From assembly GCF_018798885.1 (NCBI RefSeq), contig NZ_CP076366.1, positions 2,501-66,500 of the forward strand: a DNA stretch of 64,000 bases. Direction: 5' to 3'. Source of the stretch: Gemmobacter fulvus (lineage in GTDB: Bacteria; Pseudomonadota; Alphaproteobacteria; Rhodobacterales; Rhodobacteraceae). Below are positions 55,298 through 64,000 of this stretch, in pieces. Made by a program: the position numbers and the translations under genes. Numbering within the stretch: the first letter of the stretch is position 1; each line of letters begins with the position of its first letter. The notes beneath the pieces were generated by a model. The model saw only the letters and a list, made by a program, of their open reading frames with translations. It made no database searches and was not told the origin of the DNA.

Positions 55298-58200
55298 TCA
55301 CACCACGAAGAAGTCGGCGTTGGTCACCCCGAGCCCGGCATTCAGCTGGGCAAAGCGGATGGCCGCCCCCGCGCCGGTGCCATCGGCATCGAAGAACAGA
55401 TTGCCGGTGTCGGTTTCATAGATGATCCGGTCCAGCGCATCCGTGGCCGCCCCCGTGAGGTTGGCCGTAAAGGCCGCTGCCGCCAGAGCTCCGTTGGCCA
55501 GACCGGCGAAGAACGTGTTTTCCAGCTCGATCGTATCCGCCGCCACGTTGAAGTCGAGGATGCGGTCCACGTTGGTGGCCCCGAGGGTGGAGTTGAAGAC
55601 GAAAGTATCCGCCCCATTGCCACCGGTGATCGTGTCGTTCCCGCCCTGACCATCCAGGCGGTTGTTTCCGGCATTGCCGTTGATGATCTGAGCTAGAGCA
55701 TTGCCTCTGAGGTTGATGGCCGCCACGCCGGCTCCTGAGGTCGTTGCCATGTATTCGATGTTGTCATCCACGGCGAGGGCGAAGCTGGCCGAGGTCAGGA
55801 CCCGGTCATACCCCTGACCAGCGTTCTCCAGAATGATCGCGGAGAAGTTGCTGATGCGGTAGATATCGTCACCGCTGCGACCTTCCAAGGTGTCGGCACC
55901 GGCACCGCCGCCATCGCTCAGCGTGTTGGCACCGTCATTTCCGGTGATCCGCTGGGCGAAACCATTGCCGGTGAGGTTCAGCGGTGTCACCCCTGCGCCC
56001 GAGGACGTGGTCAGCCATTCGATGCTGTCATCGCCCGCAAGGGTGAAGCTGACCGAGGAATGCAGGCGGTCATTGCCCTGGCCTGCTGCTTCCAGAATGA
56101 TCGCCCCGGCATGGTTGACGCGGTAGATATCGTCACCGCTGCGGCCTTCCAGCGTATCTGCCCCGGCACCACCGCCATCGGTCAGCGTGTTGGCACCGTC
56201 ATTGCCGGTGATCCGCTGGGCAAAACCGTTGCCGGTGAGGTTGATGGCAGCCAGACCCGCCCCCGAATTGGTGGTCAGCCATTCGATGCTGTCATCGCCG
56301 GCCAAGGTGAAGCTGACCGAGGAATGCAGGCGGTCATTGCCCTGGCCCGCCGCTTCCAGAATGATCGCCCCGGCATGGTTGACGCGGTAGATATCGTCAC
56401 CGCTGCGGCCTTCCAAGGTGTCGACGCCGGCACCCCCGCCATCGCTCAGCGTGTTGGCGGCATCATTGCCGGTGATCCGCTGGGCAAAGCCGTTACCGGT
56501 GAGGTTGATGGCGGCCAGACCTGCCCCTGAGTTGGTGGTCAGCAATTCGATGCTGTCATCGCCCGCAAGGGTAAAGCTGACGGCCGAATGCACCCGGTCA
56601 TACCCCTGACCTGCGGCCTCCACGAGGATCGCACCGCTGTTGTAGAGGCGGTAGGTATCATCACCCTGCAGGCCGGTCAGTGTATCATTTCCGCCGATCC
56701 CGCCATCATTCAGGTCATTGGCACCGGTATCGCCGGTGATCGAATCCGCATTGGTTGTGCCCACCACGTTTTCGACATTGAACAGGTCATAGGTGCCGTT
56801 CAGGCCGTACGAGTTTGGCATGAAACGATAGAAATTGCTGGTCAGGTTCACCTCGAAGGCTTCGGCATTGGCCGGATCGCGCATATCCAGCGTGTCTGTG
56901 TCATTGCCGCCATAGACATTGCCTGCGTAGTGGTAGCCGGTCAGCAGGAAGCGGTCATTGCCATCGCCGCCATAGAGGTCGTCCTTGTCGAGGCCGCCGT
57001 CGATCACGTCATTGCCGGTGCCGCCATAGATCGTGTCGAGGCCGCTGCCGCCGGTGATCGTGTCATTGCCGTCATTGCCCGACAGCACATTGGACACGCC
57101 GTCGCCGGTGATCGAGTCCGATCCGGTCGAGCCGACCACATTTTCCACGCTTTGCAGATCATAGGTGCCGTTGGAGCCTTCGCCGTTGGGCATGTATTCG
57201 TAAAGCTGCGCGGCCAGGTCGATCCGGTAGGGCACGGTGGTCAGGGCCGCACTCATGTCCAGCGTGTCGGTGCCGCTGCCGCCATAGGCATTGTCACCGT
57301 AATTGCCGAAGGACACGACAAAACGGTCATTGCCATCGCCGCCATAGCTGCTGTCCTTGTCCAGCCCGCCATTCAGCGTGTCATTGCCGGTGCCACCATA
57401 GAGCGTGTCCAGCCCCTGACCGCCAAACAACTCGTCTGCCCCGCGCATGCCGTGCAGCTGGTTGATCGCGCTGCTGCCATAAAGATCGTCATTGCCGTCG
57501 CCGCCGATCGCATGTTCGATATTGGTGAAGCTGACGCCCACCCCGTCGATCGAGCCTGCGACACCATCGAGACGGATCACCGAGTTCGAGGTGACAGCCG
57601 AGGCATTGACCGTATCGGTGCCGCCATTGCTGTCACTGATCGCCGTGGCATGGCCCGCGATACCGTCATAATCGGAATATTCGTTGGTGAAGACATAACG
57701 GTCATTACTCGAGGCCACGCCATAGGTGCGGATCACGATATCCGAGACCGTCAGCACATCTGTGCCGGTATCATCGACCACCCGCACTGTCCAGGTGCCC
57801 TGCGCGCGTTCGCCGCGGAAGGCCTGGCTTTCGAAGGTCCAGGTGCCGTTGTAATCGGTGCTGCCCGCCACATCGTCGATCAGCTCGCTCACCGTGCCAT
57901 CGGGCGAGATCAGATAGATCTCCATATCGGCGGTGAAGGTGGTCGAGAAGGTCATCTGCACGGTCACGCGTTCGACGATGTCGTCGAAGGCGGCATTGCC
58001 GCTGAAGCTCAGCCCGGTGGCATTGCCATCCGGGATCACCGTGGCCGAATTCAGCACATCCATCGTATTGGTGAATTCGTTCGTTGTTCTCTGGGCGCTT
58101 TCCCCGGTCAGCAGCCAGCTTTCCGCCATGCGCACGGCGGCATGGGCATCGACCAGGCCATAGCCGTAATCATTGCTGAAATGCTGCCCGCCGCCGTTCC

Positions 58201-59200
58201 AGGTATTGGCGGCATTCCAGCCCCAGGCATAGCGTTCCGCCCCGGCCAGACCGCCGCCGATGGCAGAGCCGACATGCTGCGACGAGGCGCCGAGGATCGA
58301 CTGCACATCGCGCCAGCCCAGCCCGGATTCGGCATCATACATCAGCGCCACCACCCCGGTGACCATCGGCGCCGCCGAGGAGGTGCCGTTGAAGCTGGAG
58401 GTGAAATCGGTGCTGTTATAACCCGCCGCGCCGACGCGATCGGTGGTCACCACCTGACCGGGGGTGCCGAAACCCGACACCAGCAGGGCCGCGCCATAGC
58501 TGGAATAGGACGACACAAAGCCATCCTGGTTGACGGCCGACACCACGATCTGGCGGGTGTCATTGGTCCAGTCATCGGCGTTCACGTCGTAATTGTCGCT
58601 GCGCGAGTTGCCAGCCGATTTGACGATGCTGGTGCCCAGACCGCCCCGGCCCAGCCCGACCGCATCGCGGATCGAGTTTTCGATCTCGTCAAAGCGCACG
58701 GCATTGTAACCGACGCCGAATTCGCTGTTCTCGTCATTGGCGATGCCCTGGCTGATGTTCATCACATCGCCATTGCGTTCGTCGCTGCCCGCAAAGAAGA
58801 TCGCATCGCGGATGTCCTGCAGCCACTGGTCGGAAATGAACCCGTAGGTGCGGTAGCCGACGATATTGGTGTCAAAGGCCACGCCCACCGCGCCGGTGCC
58901 GTTGGAGGCCGCACCAATGATGCCCGCCACCGCCGTGCCATGCGCATCGCTGGCACCGCCGAAAGCATCGGTCACATTGGTTTCAAAGTCGAAATCCAGC
59001 CCGATATTGTAGTTCGGCGCCAGATCGGAATGGGTGTAATCAAAGCCGTCATCAATGACGAAGACCCGCGTGCCCGCGCCGGTATAGGCCGGGCCCTCCG
59101 TCGGGTTCCAGACGCTGCGGACATTGAGATCAAGCAACCCGAAGGTGGGATTGCCAAGGTGCCATTGCTGAGACAGAAGCGGATCGGTCGGAAGTGGCAT
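55298..59200 (-). CDS. Secreted kexin-like subtilisin protease with P-domain and RTX/repeat C-terminus
   Basis: 1300-aa predicted extracellular serine protease. The catalytic domain (about 1-370) starts directly at DPLLSQQWHLGNP, the mature N-terminus of kexin-type convertases, without signal or propeptide. Triad: Asp50 (VFVIDDGFDYTHSD), His87 (SDAHGTAVAGI), Ser274 (NGTSSAAPM), with oxyanion Asn198 (KSAGNSR). A P-domain follows (about 385-500; ADMEIYLISPDGT, GTWTVRVVDDTG). The rest has RTX-type units (GGQGLDTLYGGTGNDTLNGG), four 88-residue repeats (about 847-1170), and a hydrophobic type I-like end NADFFVV. It probably leaves by type I secretion and folds with Ca2+. Substrate unknown. Confidence 0.92.
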   Translation of the reverse strand: MPLPTDPLLSQQWHLGNPTFGLLDLNVRSVWNPTEGPAYTGAGTRVFVIDDGFDYTHSDLAPNYNIGLDFDFETNVTDAFGGASDAHGTAVAGIIGAASNGTGAVGVAFDTNIVGYRTYGFISDQWLQDIRDAIFFAGSDERNGDVMNISQGIANDENSEFGVGYNAVRFDEIENSIRDAVGLGRGGLGTSIVKSAGNSRSDNYDVNADDWTNDTRQIVVSAVNQDGFVSSYSSYGAALLVSGFGTPGQVVTTDRVGAAGYNSTDFTSSFNGTSSAAPMVTGVVALMYDAESGLGWRDVQSILGASSQHVGSAIGGGLAGAERYAWGWNAANTWNGGGQHFSNDYGYGLVDAHAAVRMAESWLLTGESAQRTTNEFTNTMDVLNSATVIPDGNATGLSFSGNAAFDDIVERVTVQMTFSTTFTADMEIYLISPDGTVSELIDDVAGSTDYNGTWTFESQAFRGERAQGTWTVRVVDDTGTDVLTVSDIVIRTYGVASSNDRYVFTNEYSDYDGIAGHATAISDSNGGTDTVNASAVTSNSVIRLDGVAGSIDGVGVSFTNIEHAIGGDGNDDLYGSSAINQLHGMRGADELFGGQGLDTLYGGTGNDTLNGGLDKDSSYGGDGNDRFVVSFGNYGDNAYGGSGTDTLDMSAALTTVPYRIDLAAQLYEYMPNGEGSNGTYDLQSVENVVGSTGSDSITGDGVSNVLSGNDGNDTITGGSGLDTIYGGTGNDVIDGGLDKDDLYGGDGNDRFLLTGYHYAGNVYGGNDTDTLDMRDPANAEAFEVNLTSNFYRFMPNSYGLNGTYDLFNVENVVGTTNADSITGDTGANDLNDGGIGGNDTLTGLQGDDTYRLYNSGAILVEAAGQGYDRVHSAVSFTLAGDDSIELLTTNSGAGLAAINLTGNGFAQRITGNDAANTLSDGGGAGVDTLEGRSGDDIYRVNHAGAIILEAAGQGNDRLHSSVSFTLAGDDSIEWLTTNSGAGLAAINLTGNGFAQRITGNDGANTLTDGGGAGADTLEGRSGDDIYRVNHAGAIILEAAGQGNDRLHSSVSFTLAGDDSIEWLTTSSGAGVTPLNLTGNGFAQRITGNDGANTLSDGGGAGADTLEGRSGDDIYRISNFSAIILENAGQGYDRVLTSASFALAVDDNIEYMATTSGAGVAAINLRGNALAQIINGNAGNNRLDGQGGNDTITGGNGADTFVFNSTLGATNVDRILDFNVAADTIELENTFFAGLANGALAAAAFTANLTGAATDALDRIIYETDTGNLFFDADGTGAGAAIRFAQLNAGLGVTNADFFVV
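55690..56660 (-). repeat. 264-bp in-frame tandem repeats in the protease C-terminus
   Basis: The segment around AGATATCGTC recurs at 55861, 56125 and 56389, with a diverged copy at 56653: exactly 264 bp (88 codons) apart. Each unit encodes GDDIYRVNHAGAIILEAAGQ, a NLTGNGFAQRITGNDGANTL stretch and a DTLEGRSG motif. The middle copies are almost identical, indicating recent duplication or gene conversion. Confidence 0.88.
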
Positions 59201-59353
59201 GGGTCAGTCCTCCAAAAATTCAAAATCGCAACCGGGTGTCACCCCGCGCCGGGAATGCCGGCCTTGCGTCAATCAGGATCTTGCAGTGGTGCCCTGCGGG
59301 GGCGCAGGGCGGATGTTTCAGGGATGCGCGCGGGGCGGGCCGCGCGGCGGGGT

Positions 59354-59845
59354 TCAGTCCTCCAGCCCGAGTTCGGTTTCGACGATCAGCACCTGACCCC
59401 GGCAGCGGGTCGAGATGCCGTAAACCCCCTCCACAGCCACACGCCCGCCAATGGCGATGGCGGCGGACAGGAAGGAAACACTGTGCAGCGTGCCGTCATC
59501 GTCCCGGATCTGCGGGCAATCCACCGCGTTGCCTTCGGTTTCGCGGATGCCGCTGACCGTGATGCGGCCAGCCTTGCCGGAGATGGGTTGGGCCGTCATG
59601 TCATGCTCCTGTGCGGCGAAAGGGGGCGGGGCAGGCGGCAAAAGCGCCAGCCCCTGTGCCGCGACCGGCGCAGGGGTCAGGCCCGCCCCGAGCCAGACCA
59701 GACCCCAGATCCCAAGGCACAGGACAGTGCCGGAAGGGGCCAGACGGAGCCGGGCGCGGCGGGAACGGGCAGGCACGCAGAAAAGACATGCTCCGGAATG
59801 ACCCGGAGTTCGGACGTCGAAAACTGCCGGAGGCAGATGCGTCAT
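59354..59845 (-). CDS. Hypothetical exported/membrane protein
   Basis: 163 aa, not firmly recognised. It has an Arg-rich segment followed by one hydrophobic helix (SGTVLCLGIWGLVWLGAGL) ending TPAPVAAQG, which could be an uncommonly long signal peptide. The C-terminal ~75 residues (AGRITVSGIRETEGNAVDCP; LSAAIAIGGRVAVEGVYGIS; VLIVETELGLED) look like a small beta-barrel. GAGGATCGA precedes ATG 59845. It lies just upstream of the protease gene on the same strand; the two Cys residues could form a disulfide. A role as a protease inhibitor or chaperone is only a guess. Confidence 0.6.
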   Translation of the reverse strand: MTHLPPAVFDVRTPGHSGACLFCVPARSRRARLRLAPSGTVLCLGIWGLVWLGAGLTPAPVAAQGLALLPPAPPPFAAQEHDMTAQPISGKAGRITVSGIRETEGNAVDCPQIRDDDGTLHSVSFLSAAIAIGGRVAVEGVYGISTRCRGQVLIVETELGLED

Positions 59846-60354
59846 TCGATCCTCTAAATGCTTAATAAAAGACGAGAAAAACAGATAAAAAGCGGTCAAT
59901 CGTACGGTGCGGCCTTCCGCAAAACACAGGCGGAACCGGGCCAGAGCGGGCAGCAGACGAAAAAACAGACCAGAAAACAGCGACAACGCCGCTCCGCGCA
60001 TCGTCGGGGATCCGCTGATTCCTTGCAATGTGTTTTTTTCATGGTGATTGGGAGAGCGGGCGCGTGCAGTTCTCCCGGTGTTGGTGTGATTTCGGGGCCT
60101 GTCCCTTCCGGACACCCCCGGGCATGTCCTGTTGGATGGCATGGAAACAGCATGGGCTGCGGTGTGATTGCGTACCGCAAGGATATTGGGCAGATTGGCC
60201 AGAAGTTGCGGGTTTCCTCGTCATTGTGCCGAGGACGAGTGGAGAGATACGTGAGTCGCTTTCGCACCTGCATCGCAGTATCGAAAAGGGAGAGAGCGTG
60301 TTGACGCCCTCTATAACAGGCAGAATTTTTCGCGTCCGATAGCAAGGCCTTAGA
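59846..60354. other. Divergent intergenic region, less GC-rich
   Basis: About 500 bp between the leftward hypothetical gene and the rightward hydrolase gene. An open frame at 59858-60304 has no recognisable family, odd composition and poor codon bias, and is not called. The region probably holds promoters for both sides. Visibly more A/T than the surrounding DNA. Confidence 0.5.
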
Positions 60355-61317
60355 ATGTCACACCAGACCATGACGATAGATCAATTCATCGCAAGCCTGC
60401 GGGCAGAGGTGCTTCCCGTTGGGCGGGTAGATCTTCAGATTCCAGGATCCTCGGTGCCTTTGCCCGTCAATCTCCTGTCGACGTCACCAGGCAACAGTAC
60501 CGTCTGCTATACGTTTCACGGGGCAGTGAATCAGACAGTCCGGAATCTGCCTGTGTTCTACGGCAGTCAGTTTGTGACTGCATTTCCAGGCGCCATGACC
60601 TTGATTTCCATCGCAGATCCGGGCCTGCGACTTTCACAAGACACATTGTATACTTGGTATGCAGGTGATGAGGCATGTGCAACACAGGCCGCCATTCACC
60701 AGCTTTGCGCGGGGATCTCTGAGCAGTTGCGGCCGCGCAAGACAGTTTTCATCGGGGGCTCTTCTGGCGCACATCCCGCCTTACTGCATTCGCATGCTGT
60801 ACCCGGCAGCATATGTCTCTCTGTCAACCCACTGGCCTCTATTTCCGCATACCCGACAAACCTGCAGAGATATGCTGCACTCTGCTGGCCGGGACGGCCA
60901 GTGGAGGATATTGGCAAGCTGATTGCAGACGATGTTTTCGGGCGATACGCGGCAGGCTATGATAACAAGGTCATCGTGCTGCAAAATTGCATGGACCCGC
61001 ATCTCAAGACGCAGATCCTTCCCCTTGCCGCAAGTCTGGCGCGGCAGCCAGATGCAATTTTCTTGTCTGAATTCTTCAAGGACTATCTTGGGCATTCTTA
61101 TCCGCCCGGGCCATTGAATGCCTGGCTGGCTGCTGTGATAGGTGTCGAGGGAGGCGCTCTGCCAGAAATCGCCGAGATGGCAGTACGGCGCAGCGACGCA
61201 AAATCCGCCCTGTCCGGCAAGGCAGATATGTCCAAGACATCCACGCGGGCTGCCGACCCAGAAAAATCCCAACTCGCCGACCGTATTGCAACGGATCTTC
61301 TGAGGAGCGCAACATGA
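60355..61317 (+). CDS. Alpha/beta-hydrolase-fold protein paired with GSCFA
   Basis: 320 aa. Possible hydrolase features: TFHGAVNQ (His55, oxyanion-hole-like), nucleophile elbow FIGGSSGAHPALL (GxSxG with Ser136), and a late His in YLGHSYPPG. No signal peptide. The fold resembles glycan-cluster hydrolases or acyltransferases that lack a clear family name. Its stop overlaps the start of the GSCFA gene. Lower GC and different codon usage suggest later acquisition. Likely edits acyl groups on a glycan; inferred. Confidence 0.65.
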   Translation: MSHQTMTIDQFIASLRAEVLPVGRVDLQIPGSSVPLPVNLLSTSPGNSTVCYTFHGAVNQTVRNLPVFYGSQFVTAFPGAMTLISIADPGLRLSQDTLYTWYAGDEACATQAAIHQLCAGISEQLRPRKTVFIGGSSGAHPALLHSHAVPGSICLSVNPLASISAYPTNLQRYAALCWPGRPVEDIGKLIADDVFGRYAAGYDNKVIVLQNCMDPHLKTQILPLAASLARQPDAIFLSEFFKDYLGHSYPPGPLNAWLAAVIGVEGGALPEIAEMAVRRSDAKSALSGKADMSKTSTRAADPEKSQLADRIATDLLRSAT

Positions 61318-62354
61318 CTGTACAGAACCCTTATCGCACGCAACCGCCGAAGGCGTTCTGGCGTTCTGGCGTGGCAGATGTGCATTTTGCAGATATGAGA
61401 GAGCTCAGCCATCCGTTGAGTCTCCGTTCGGATGATCGCATCGCCACGGCAGGCAGTTGTTTCGCCCAGCATATCGGCCGCGCCTTGCGGGAACGCGGAG
61501 CGAATTATCTGGATCTGGAGCCTGCTCCCGCCTATCTCAGCCCCTCGGAGGCATCCGAGAACGGGTTCGGGGTCTATTCCTGCCGTTATGGCAATCTCTA
61601 TACGGTCCGGCAGTTGCTTCAACTGGCGCGTGAGGCAACTGGCCGGTTCGAGCCGGAAGAGATCGTGTGGCAGAAGGGGGACCGTTTCTTTGATGCCATG
61701 CGCCCTTCGGTGGATCCTGTCGGGCACAAAGATCCTGAAACGGTTCTTGCGCTACGCCAAGAGCATCTGAAAAAAGTGCGGCAGATGTTCGAGCAGCTGA
61801 ATGTGTTCGTCTTCACATTGGGTCTGACAGAGGGGTGGACAAATGCAGACGGCAGCACGGTCTTCGCTACCTGTCCTGGGACTGTGGCCGGAGCCTTCGA
61901 ACCAGAGAAATACCGGTTCAAGAATTTCAGCCATAGTGAAATTCTTTCGGATTTCAAAGCTTTTCATGAAATACTGATGGAGCTCAATCCTCATGCGCGG
62001 GTATTGTTGACCGTCTCGCCCGTTTCATTGGCAGCGACGGCGTCAGCGGAGCATGTCCTAGTGGCGAACACTTACTCCAAGGCAACTTTGAGATCAGTCG
62101 CGGGTGAACTGGTGGCAAGCTTGCCGGGTGTGGAATATTTCCCGTCTTTTGAAATCATCACAACGCATGCCAACCATGGATCCTTTTATGAGCCGGATAT
62201 GCGGAGTGTAAATCTCTTCGGGGTGCATCATGTGATGGAACACTTCTTCCGGTCGCTGACCTTTGTGCCAGGAGAACTGCACAAGGTATCCGCGCCAGAA
62301 GAGCATAATGCCATTATTTGCGATGAAGAGAAACTTGCAGACTTTCAGAGCTGA
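61314..62354 (+). CDS. GSCFA-domain protein (SGNH-like esterase/acyltransferase)
   Basis: 346 aa. The defining motif GSCFAQHIGRAL lies at residues 47-58 after a typical N-terminal lead. NGFGVYSCRYGNLYTVRQLL, VFVFTLGLTEGW, VLLTVSPVSLAATASAEHVL, ANTYSKATLR and YFPSFEIITTH are all GSCFA signatures. GSCFA proteins are related to SGNH/GDSL hydrolases and occur in polysaccharide loci; activity is generally unproven. Coupled to the preceding hydrolase (ATGA overlap) and similarly low in GC. Confidence 0.88.
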   Translation: MTVQNPYRTQPPKAFWRSGVADVHFADMRELSHPLSLRSDDRIATAGSCFAQHIGRALRERGANYLDLEPAPAYLSPSEASENGFGVYSCRYGNLYTVRQLLQLAREATGRFEPEEIVWQKGDRFFDAMRPSVDPVGHKDPETVLALRQEHLKKVRQMFEQLNVFVFTLGLTEGWTNADGSTVFATCPGTVAGAFEPEKYRFKNFSHSEILSDFKAFHEILMELNPHARVLLTVSPVSLAATASAEHVLVANTYSKATLRSVAGELVASLPGVEYFPSFEIITTHANHGSFYEPDMRSVNLFGVHHVMEHFFRSLTFVPGELHKVSAPEEHNAIICDEEKLADFQS

Positions 62355-62487
62355 ACGCCCCGCCCCCAAGATTGCATTTTGGCGCAGTATAGCGTCATAG
62401 AGCGGGCGCAAAACTGTGGCAGACAGCGGAGGCACTTGATGAAAAACCTCCTAACAGTTTGATAATGTTCAGAAAGGTCTATAACAG

Positions 62488-63474
62488 ATGACGCAGACAG
62501 TGCTGGTGACGGGCGGAGCAGGATATATCGGGGCTCATGCCTGCAAGGTGCTGAAGGCTGCGGGATTCACGCCCGTCACCTTCGACAATCTCAACACCGG
62601 CTGGCAGGACGCGGTGAAATACGGCCCCTTCTTCAAGGGCGATCTGATGAACCGCGCCGATGTGGATGCGGCCTTTGCCCAGTATCAGCCGGTGGCGGTG
62701 CTGCATTTCGCCGCCCTCAGCCTGGTGGGCGAAAGCATGACGGATCCCGGCAAATACTGGCGGGTGAATGTGATGGGCGCGCTCAACCTGATCGAGGGCG
62801 CGCTGGCGGCGGGCTGCAAGAATTTCGTCTTTTCCTCGACCTGCGCCACCTATGGCGATCAGGACGGCGTGCTGCTGGACGAAGACTCGGTGCAGCGCCC
62901 GATCAATTCCTATGGTGCCAGCAAACGCGCCATCGAGGACATGCTGGCCAATTTCGGCGCGAGCCATGGGCTCAACCATGTGATCTTCCGCTATTTCAAC
63001 GTGGCAGGCTGTGATCCCGAGGGCGAGATCGGCGAACAGCATGTGCCCGAAACCCATCTCATCCCGCTGATGCTGGATGCGGTGGCGGGCAAGCGTCCGG
63101 CGCTGACGGTGTTCGGATCGGATTACCCCACCCGCGACGGCACCTGCATCCGCGATTATGTGCATGTGATGGATCTGGTGGCGGCGCATGTGCTGGGCCT
63201 GCGCTGGCTGCTGGACGGGCGCGGCAACCGGGTGTTCAACCTGGGCACCGGCACCGGCTTTTCGGTGCGCGAGGTGATCGACCATTCGCGCGCCGTCACC
63301 AACCGTGATGTGCCGATCGTGGAGGGCGCGCGCCGGGCGGGCGATGCGGTGGCGCTGGTCTCGGGATCGGCCCGCGCGATGCAGGAACTGGGCTGGGAGC
63401 CGACCCGCTCCAACCTGCGCGACATGATCGGCGATGCTTGGACCTGGGCCCAGGGCAAGGGCTACAGCGCCTGA
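62488..63474 (+). CDS. galE: UDP-glucose 4-epimerase
   Basis: 328-aa SDR epimerase interconverting UDP-glucose and UDP-galactose. NAD motif VLVTGGAGYIGAHACKVL, FDNLNTGWQDAVKYGPF, VLHFAALSLVGESMTDPGKY, FSSTCATYG, catalytic YGASKRAIEDML, RYFNVAGCDPEGEIGE and DGTCIRDYVHVMDLVAAHV are complete. Provides UDP-galactose for polymer synthesis. Composition returns to the GC-rich norm. Confidence 0.96.
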   Translation: MTQTVLVTGGAGYIGAHACKVLKAAGFTPVTFDNLNTGWQDAVKYGPFFKGDLMNRADVDAAFAQYQPVAVLHFAALSLVGESMTDPGKYWRVNVMGALNLIEGALAAGCKNFVFSSTCATYGDQDGVLLDEDSVQRPINSYGASKRAIEDMLANFGASHGLNHVIFRYFNVAGCDPEGEIGEQHVPETHLIPLMLDAVAGKRPALTVFGSDYPTRDGTCIRDYVHVMDLVAAHVLGLRWLLDGRGNRVFNLGTGTGFSVREVIDHSRAVTNRDVPIVEGARRAGDAVALVSGSARAMQELGWEPTRSNLRDMIGDAWTWAQGKGYSA

Positions 63475-63517
63475 TCTGCCGCCCCGCTGCTGTGTGGCGG
63501 GGGCAGAAAAAACAGCT

Positions 63518-63547
63518 GCCGCCCGGGAACCGATGCCCGGGTGCGGC
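63518..63547 (+). terminator. Candidate terminator hairpin after galE
   Basis: Ten paired bases (GCCGC CCGGG with CCCGG GCGGC, two-base bulge on the right arm) about 45 bp after the galE stop. The remaining ~290-bp gap before the next gene shows no other feature. Confidence 0.4.
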
Positions 63548-63767
63548 GTTGCGCCCTGAGGGTCGCGCCCGCTGCCTTCGGCATGGCGGTGCGGCCCTGC
63601 GGCCCGCAGGATGGCCAGACCACAGGGGAGGCCACCGGCATCATGCAGGATCAGGGAAGGGGCGAAGATCGGGGTCATCAGGTCGGCCCGTCTTTTGCCA
63701 TTCCTGTTTGTTCAGGCCCGATCCCCAGTCCCCCCTTCTCCATGACCCCCTCAGCGGATGACCCGGC

Positions 63768-64000
63768 ATGAATATCGACCTTGAGGCGGTATTTGCCGCC
63801 GCCCCTTCGCCCTTTGTGCTGCTGGACCGGGATCTGCGGATCATCTGGGTCAATGCGGCCTATCTGGAGGTGACGGGCCGCGCGCGGGCCGAAATTGTCG
63901 GGCAGATCCTGTCCGAGGCCTTTCCCGCGCCCGAGGATTCGGTATCGGACCGGATGCTGCGCGGCTCGTTCCGGCGGGTGCTGGCCAGTGGCCGCATCGA
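63768..64000 (+). CDS. PAS-domain sensor protein, partial
   Basis: The first 77 codons of a gene running off the right edge. MNIDLEAVFAAAPSPFVLLD and RDLRIIWVNAAYLEVTGRAR then EIVGQILSEAFP form a PAS domain of the kind at the N-terminus of rhodobacterial histidine kinases. What follows (kinase, GGDEF or HTH) is outside the window. Confidence 0.8.
   Translation, partial: MNIDLEAVFAAAPSPFVLLDRDLRIIWVNAAYLEVTGRARAEIVGQILSEAFPAPEDSVSDRMLRGSFRRVLASGRI

Noticed and set aside
56588-59857. A plus-strand open frame of more than 1000 codons opposite the protease gene
   Set aside because: It is an antisense shadow of the RTX/protease gene; the minus strand has a recognisable catalytic triad, P-domain and RTX repeats, while this frame matches no family.
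59858-60304. Plus-strand open frame of 148 codons
   Set aside because: No family similarity, no good ribosome-binding site, composition like non-coding DNA; it crosses a likely divergent promoter region.

Overview
The window is GC-rich and looks like an extrachromosomal replicon (plasmid or chromid) of an alphaproteobacterium, most likely Rhodobacteraceae (Paracoccus/Rhodobacter/Roseobacter relatives). The evidence is the strong G/C bias at codon position 3, the hmuSTUV haem operon, an RPA-family initiator divergent from a ParA/ParB pair, DUF2793 and DUF4376 phage-tail-like proteins, and many RTX proteins. No rRNA, tRNA, CRISPR array or insertion sequence was seen.

Layout. 1-9.7 kb: an ELWxxDGT repeat protein (cut by the left edge), then haem acquisition: hmuSTUV, two HasA-type haemophores each fused to an RTX tail, and between them a TonB-dependent haem receptor. 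9.7-18.6 kb: an HTH protein, a diguanylate cyclase and a bufferin-type RiPP operon (bufABCD: Cys-rich precursor, MNIO/DUF692 enzyme, DUF2063 partner, DoxX). An RTX protein follows, then an ECF sigma factor with its NrsF (DUF1109) anti-sigma factor; this sigma type controls bufferin genes elsewhere. 18.6-20.1 kb: a DUF2793 gene with two frameshifts. 20.3-43.7 kb: a large surface-polysaccharide locus with methyltransferases, GT2 and GT10 glycosyltransferases, DUF115 proteins, sulfotransferase-like P-loop proteins, coiled-coil proteins, and a complete route from mannose-6-phosphate to GDP-L-fucose (manB, manC, gmd, fcl). 43.7-47.8 kb: the replication/partition module. 47.9-48.5 kb: two small phage-tail-like genes. 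48.5-55.2 kb: rmlCBDA for dTDP-L-rhamnose and a KpsM/KpsE/KpsT-type exporter. 55.3-59.2 kb: a 1300-aa secreted kexin-like protease with an RTX tail. 60.3-64 kb: an alpha/beta-hydrolase plus GSCFA pair, galE, and the start of a PAS-domain protein.

How it fits together. Nucleotide-sugar supply (fucose, rhamnose, galactose), glycosyltransferases and an ABC-2 exporter next to a RepA/ParAB replicon match the 'biofilm plasmid' architecture known from roseobacters, where a rhamnose operon on a RepA-type plasmid supports surface attachment. The haem and bufferin modules add metal acquisition and metal protection. Four proteins carry C-terminal RTX repeats and probably leave by type I secretion, but no type I exporter lies in the window.

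Most notable signals: (i) five copies of a 16-bp palindrome GTTTCGCRYGCGAAAC, found only between 35.5 and 49.6 kb around parAB and probably the partition centromere; (ii) three 22-bp iterons plus a perfect DnaA box before rep, and a 44-bp imperfect inverted repeat before parA; (iii) the paired HasA-RTX haemophores; (iv) the bufferin operon with an ECF/NrsF pair and related promoter motifs; (v) a 1066-aa SGNH/glycosyltransferase/DUF115 fusion.
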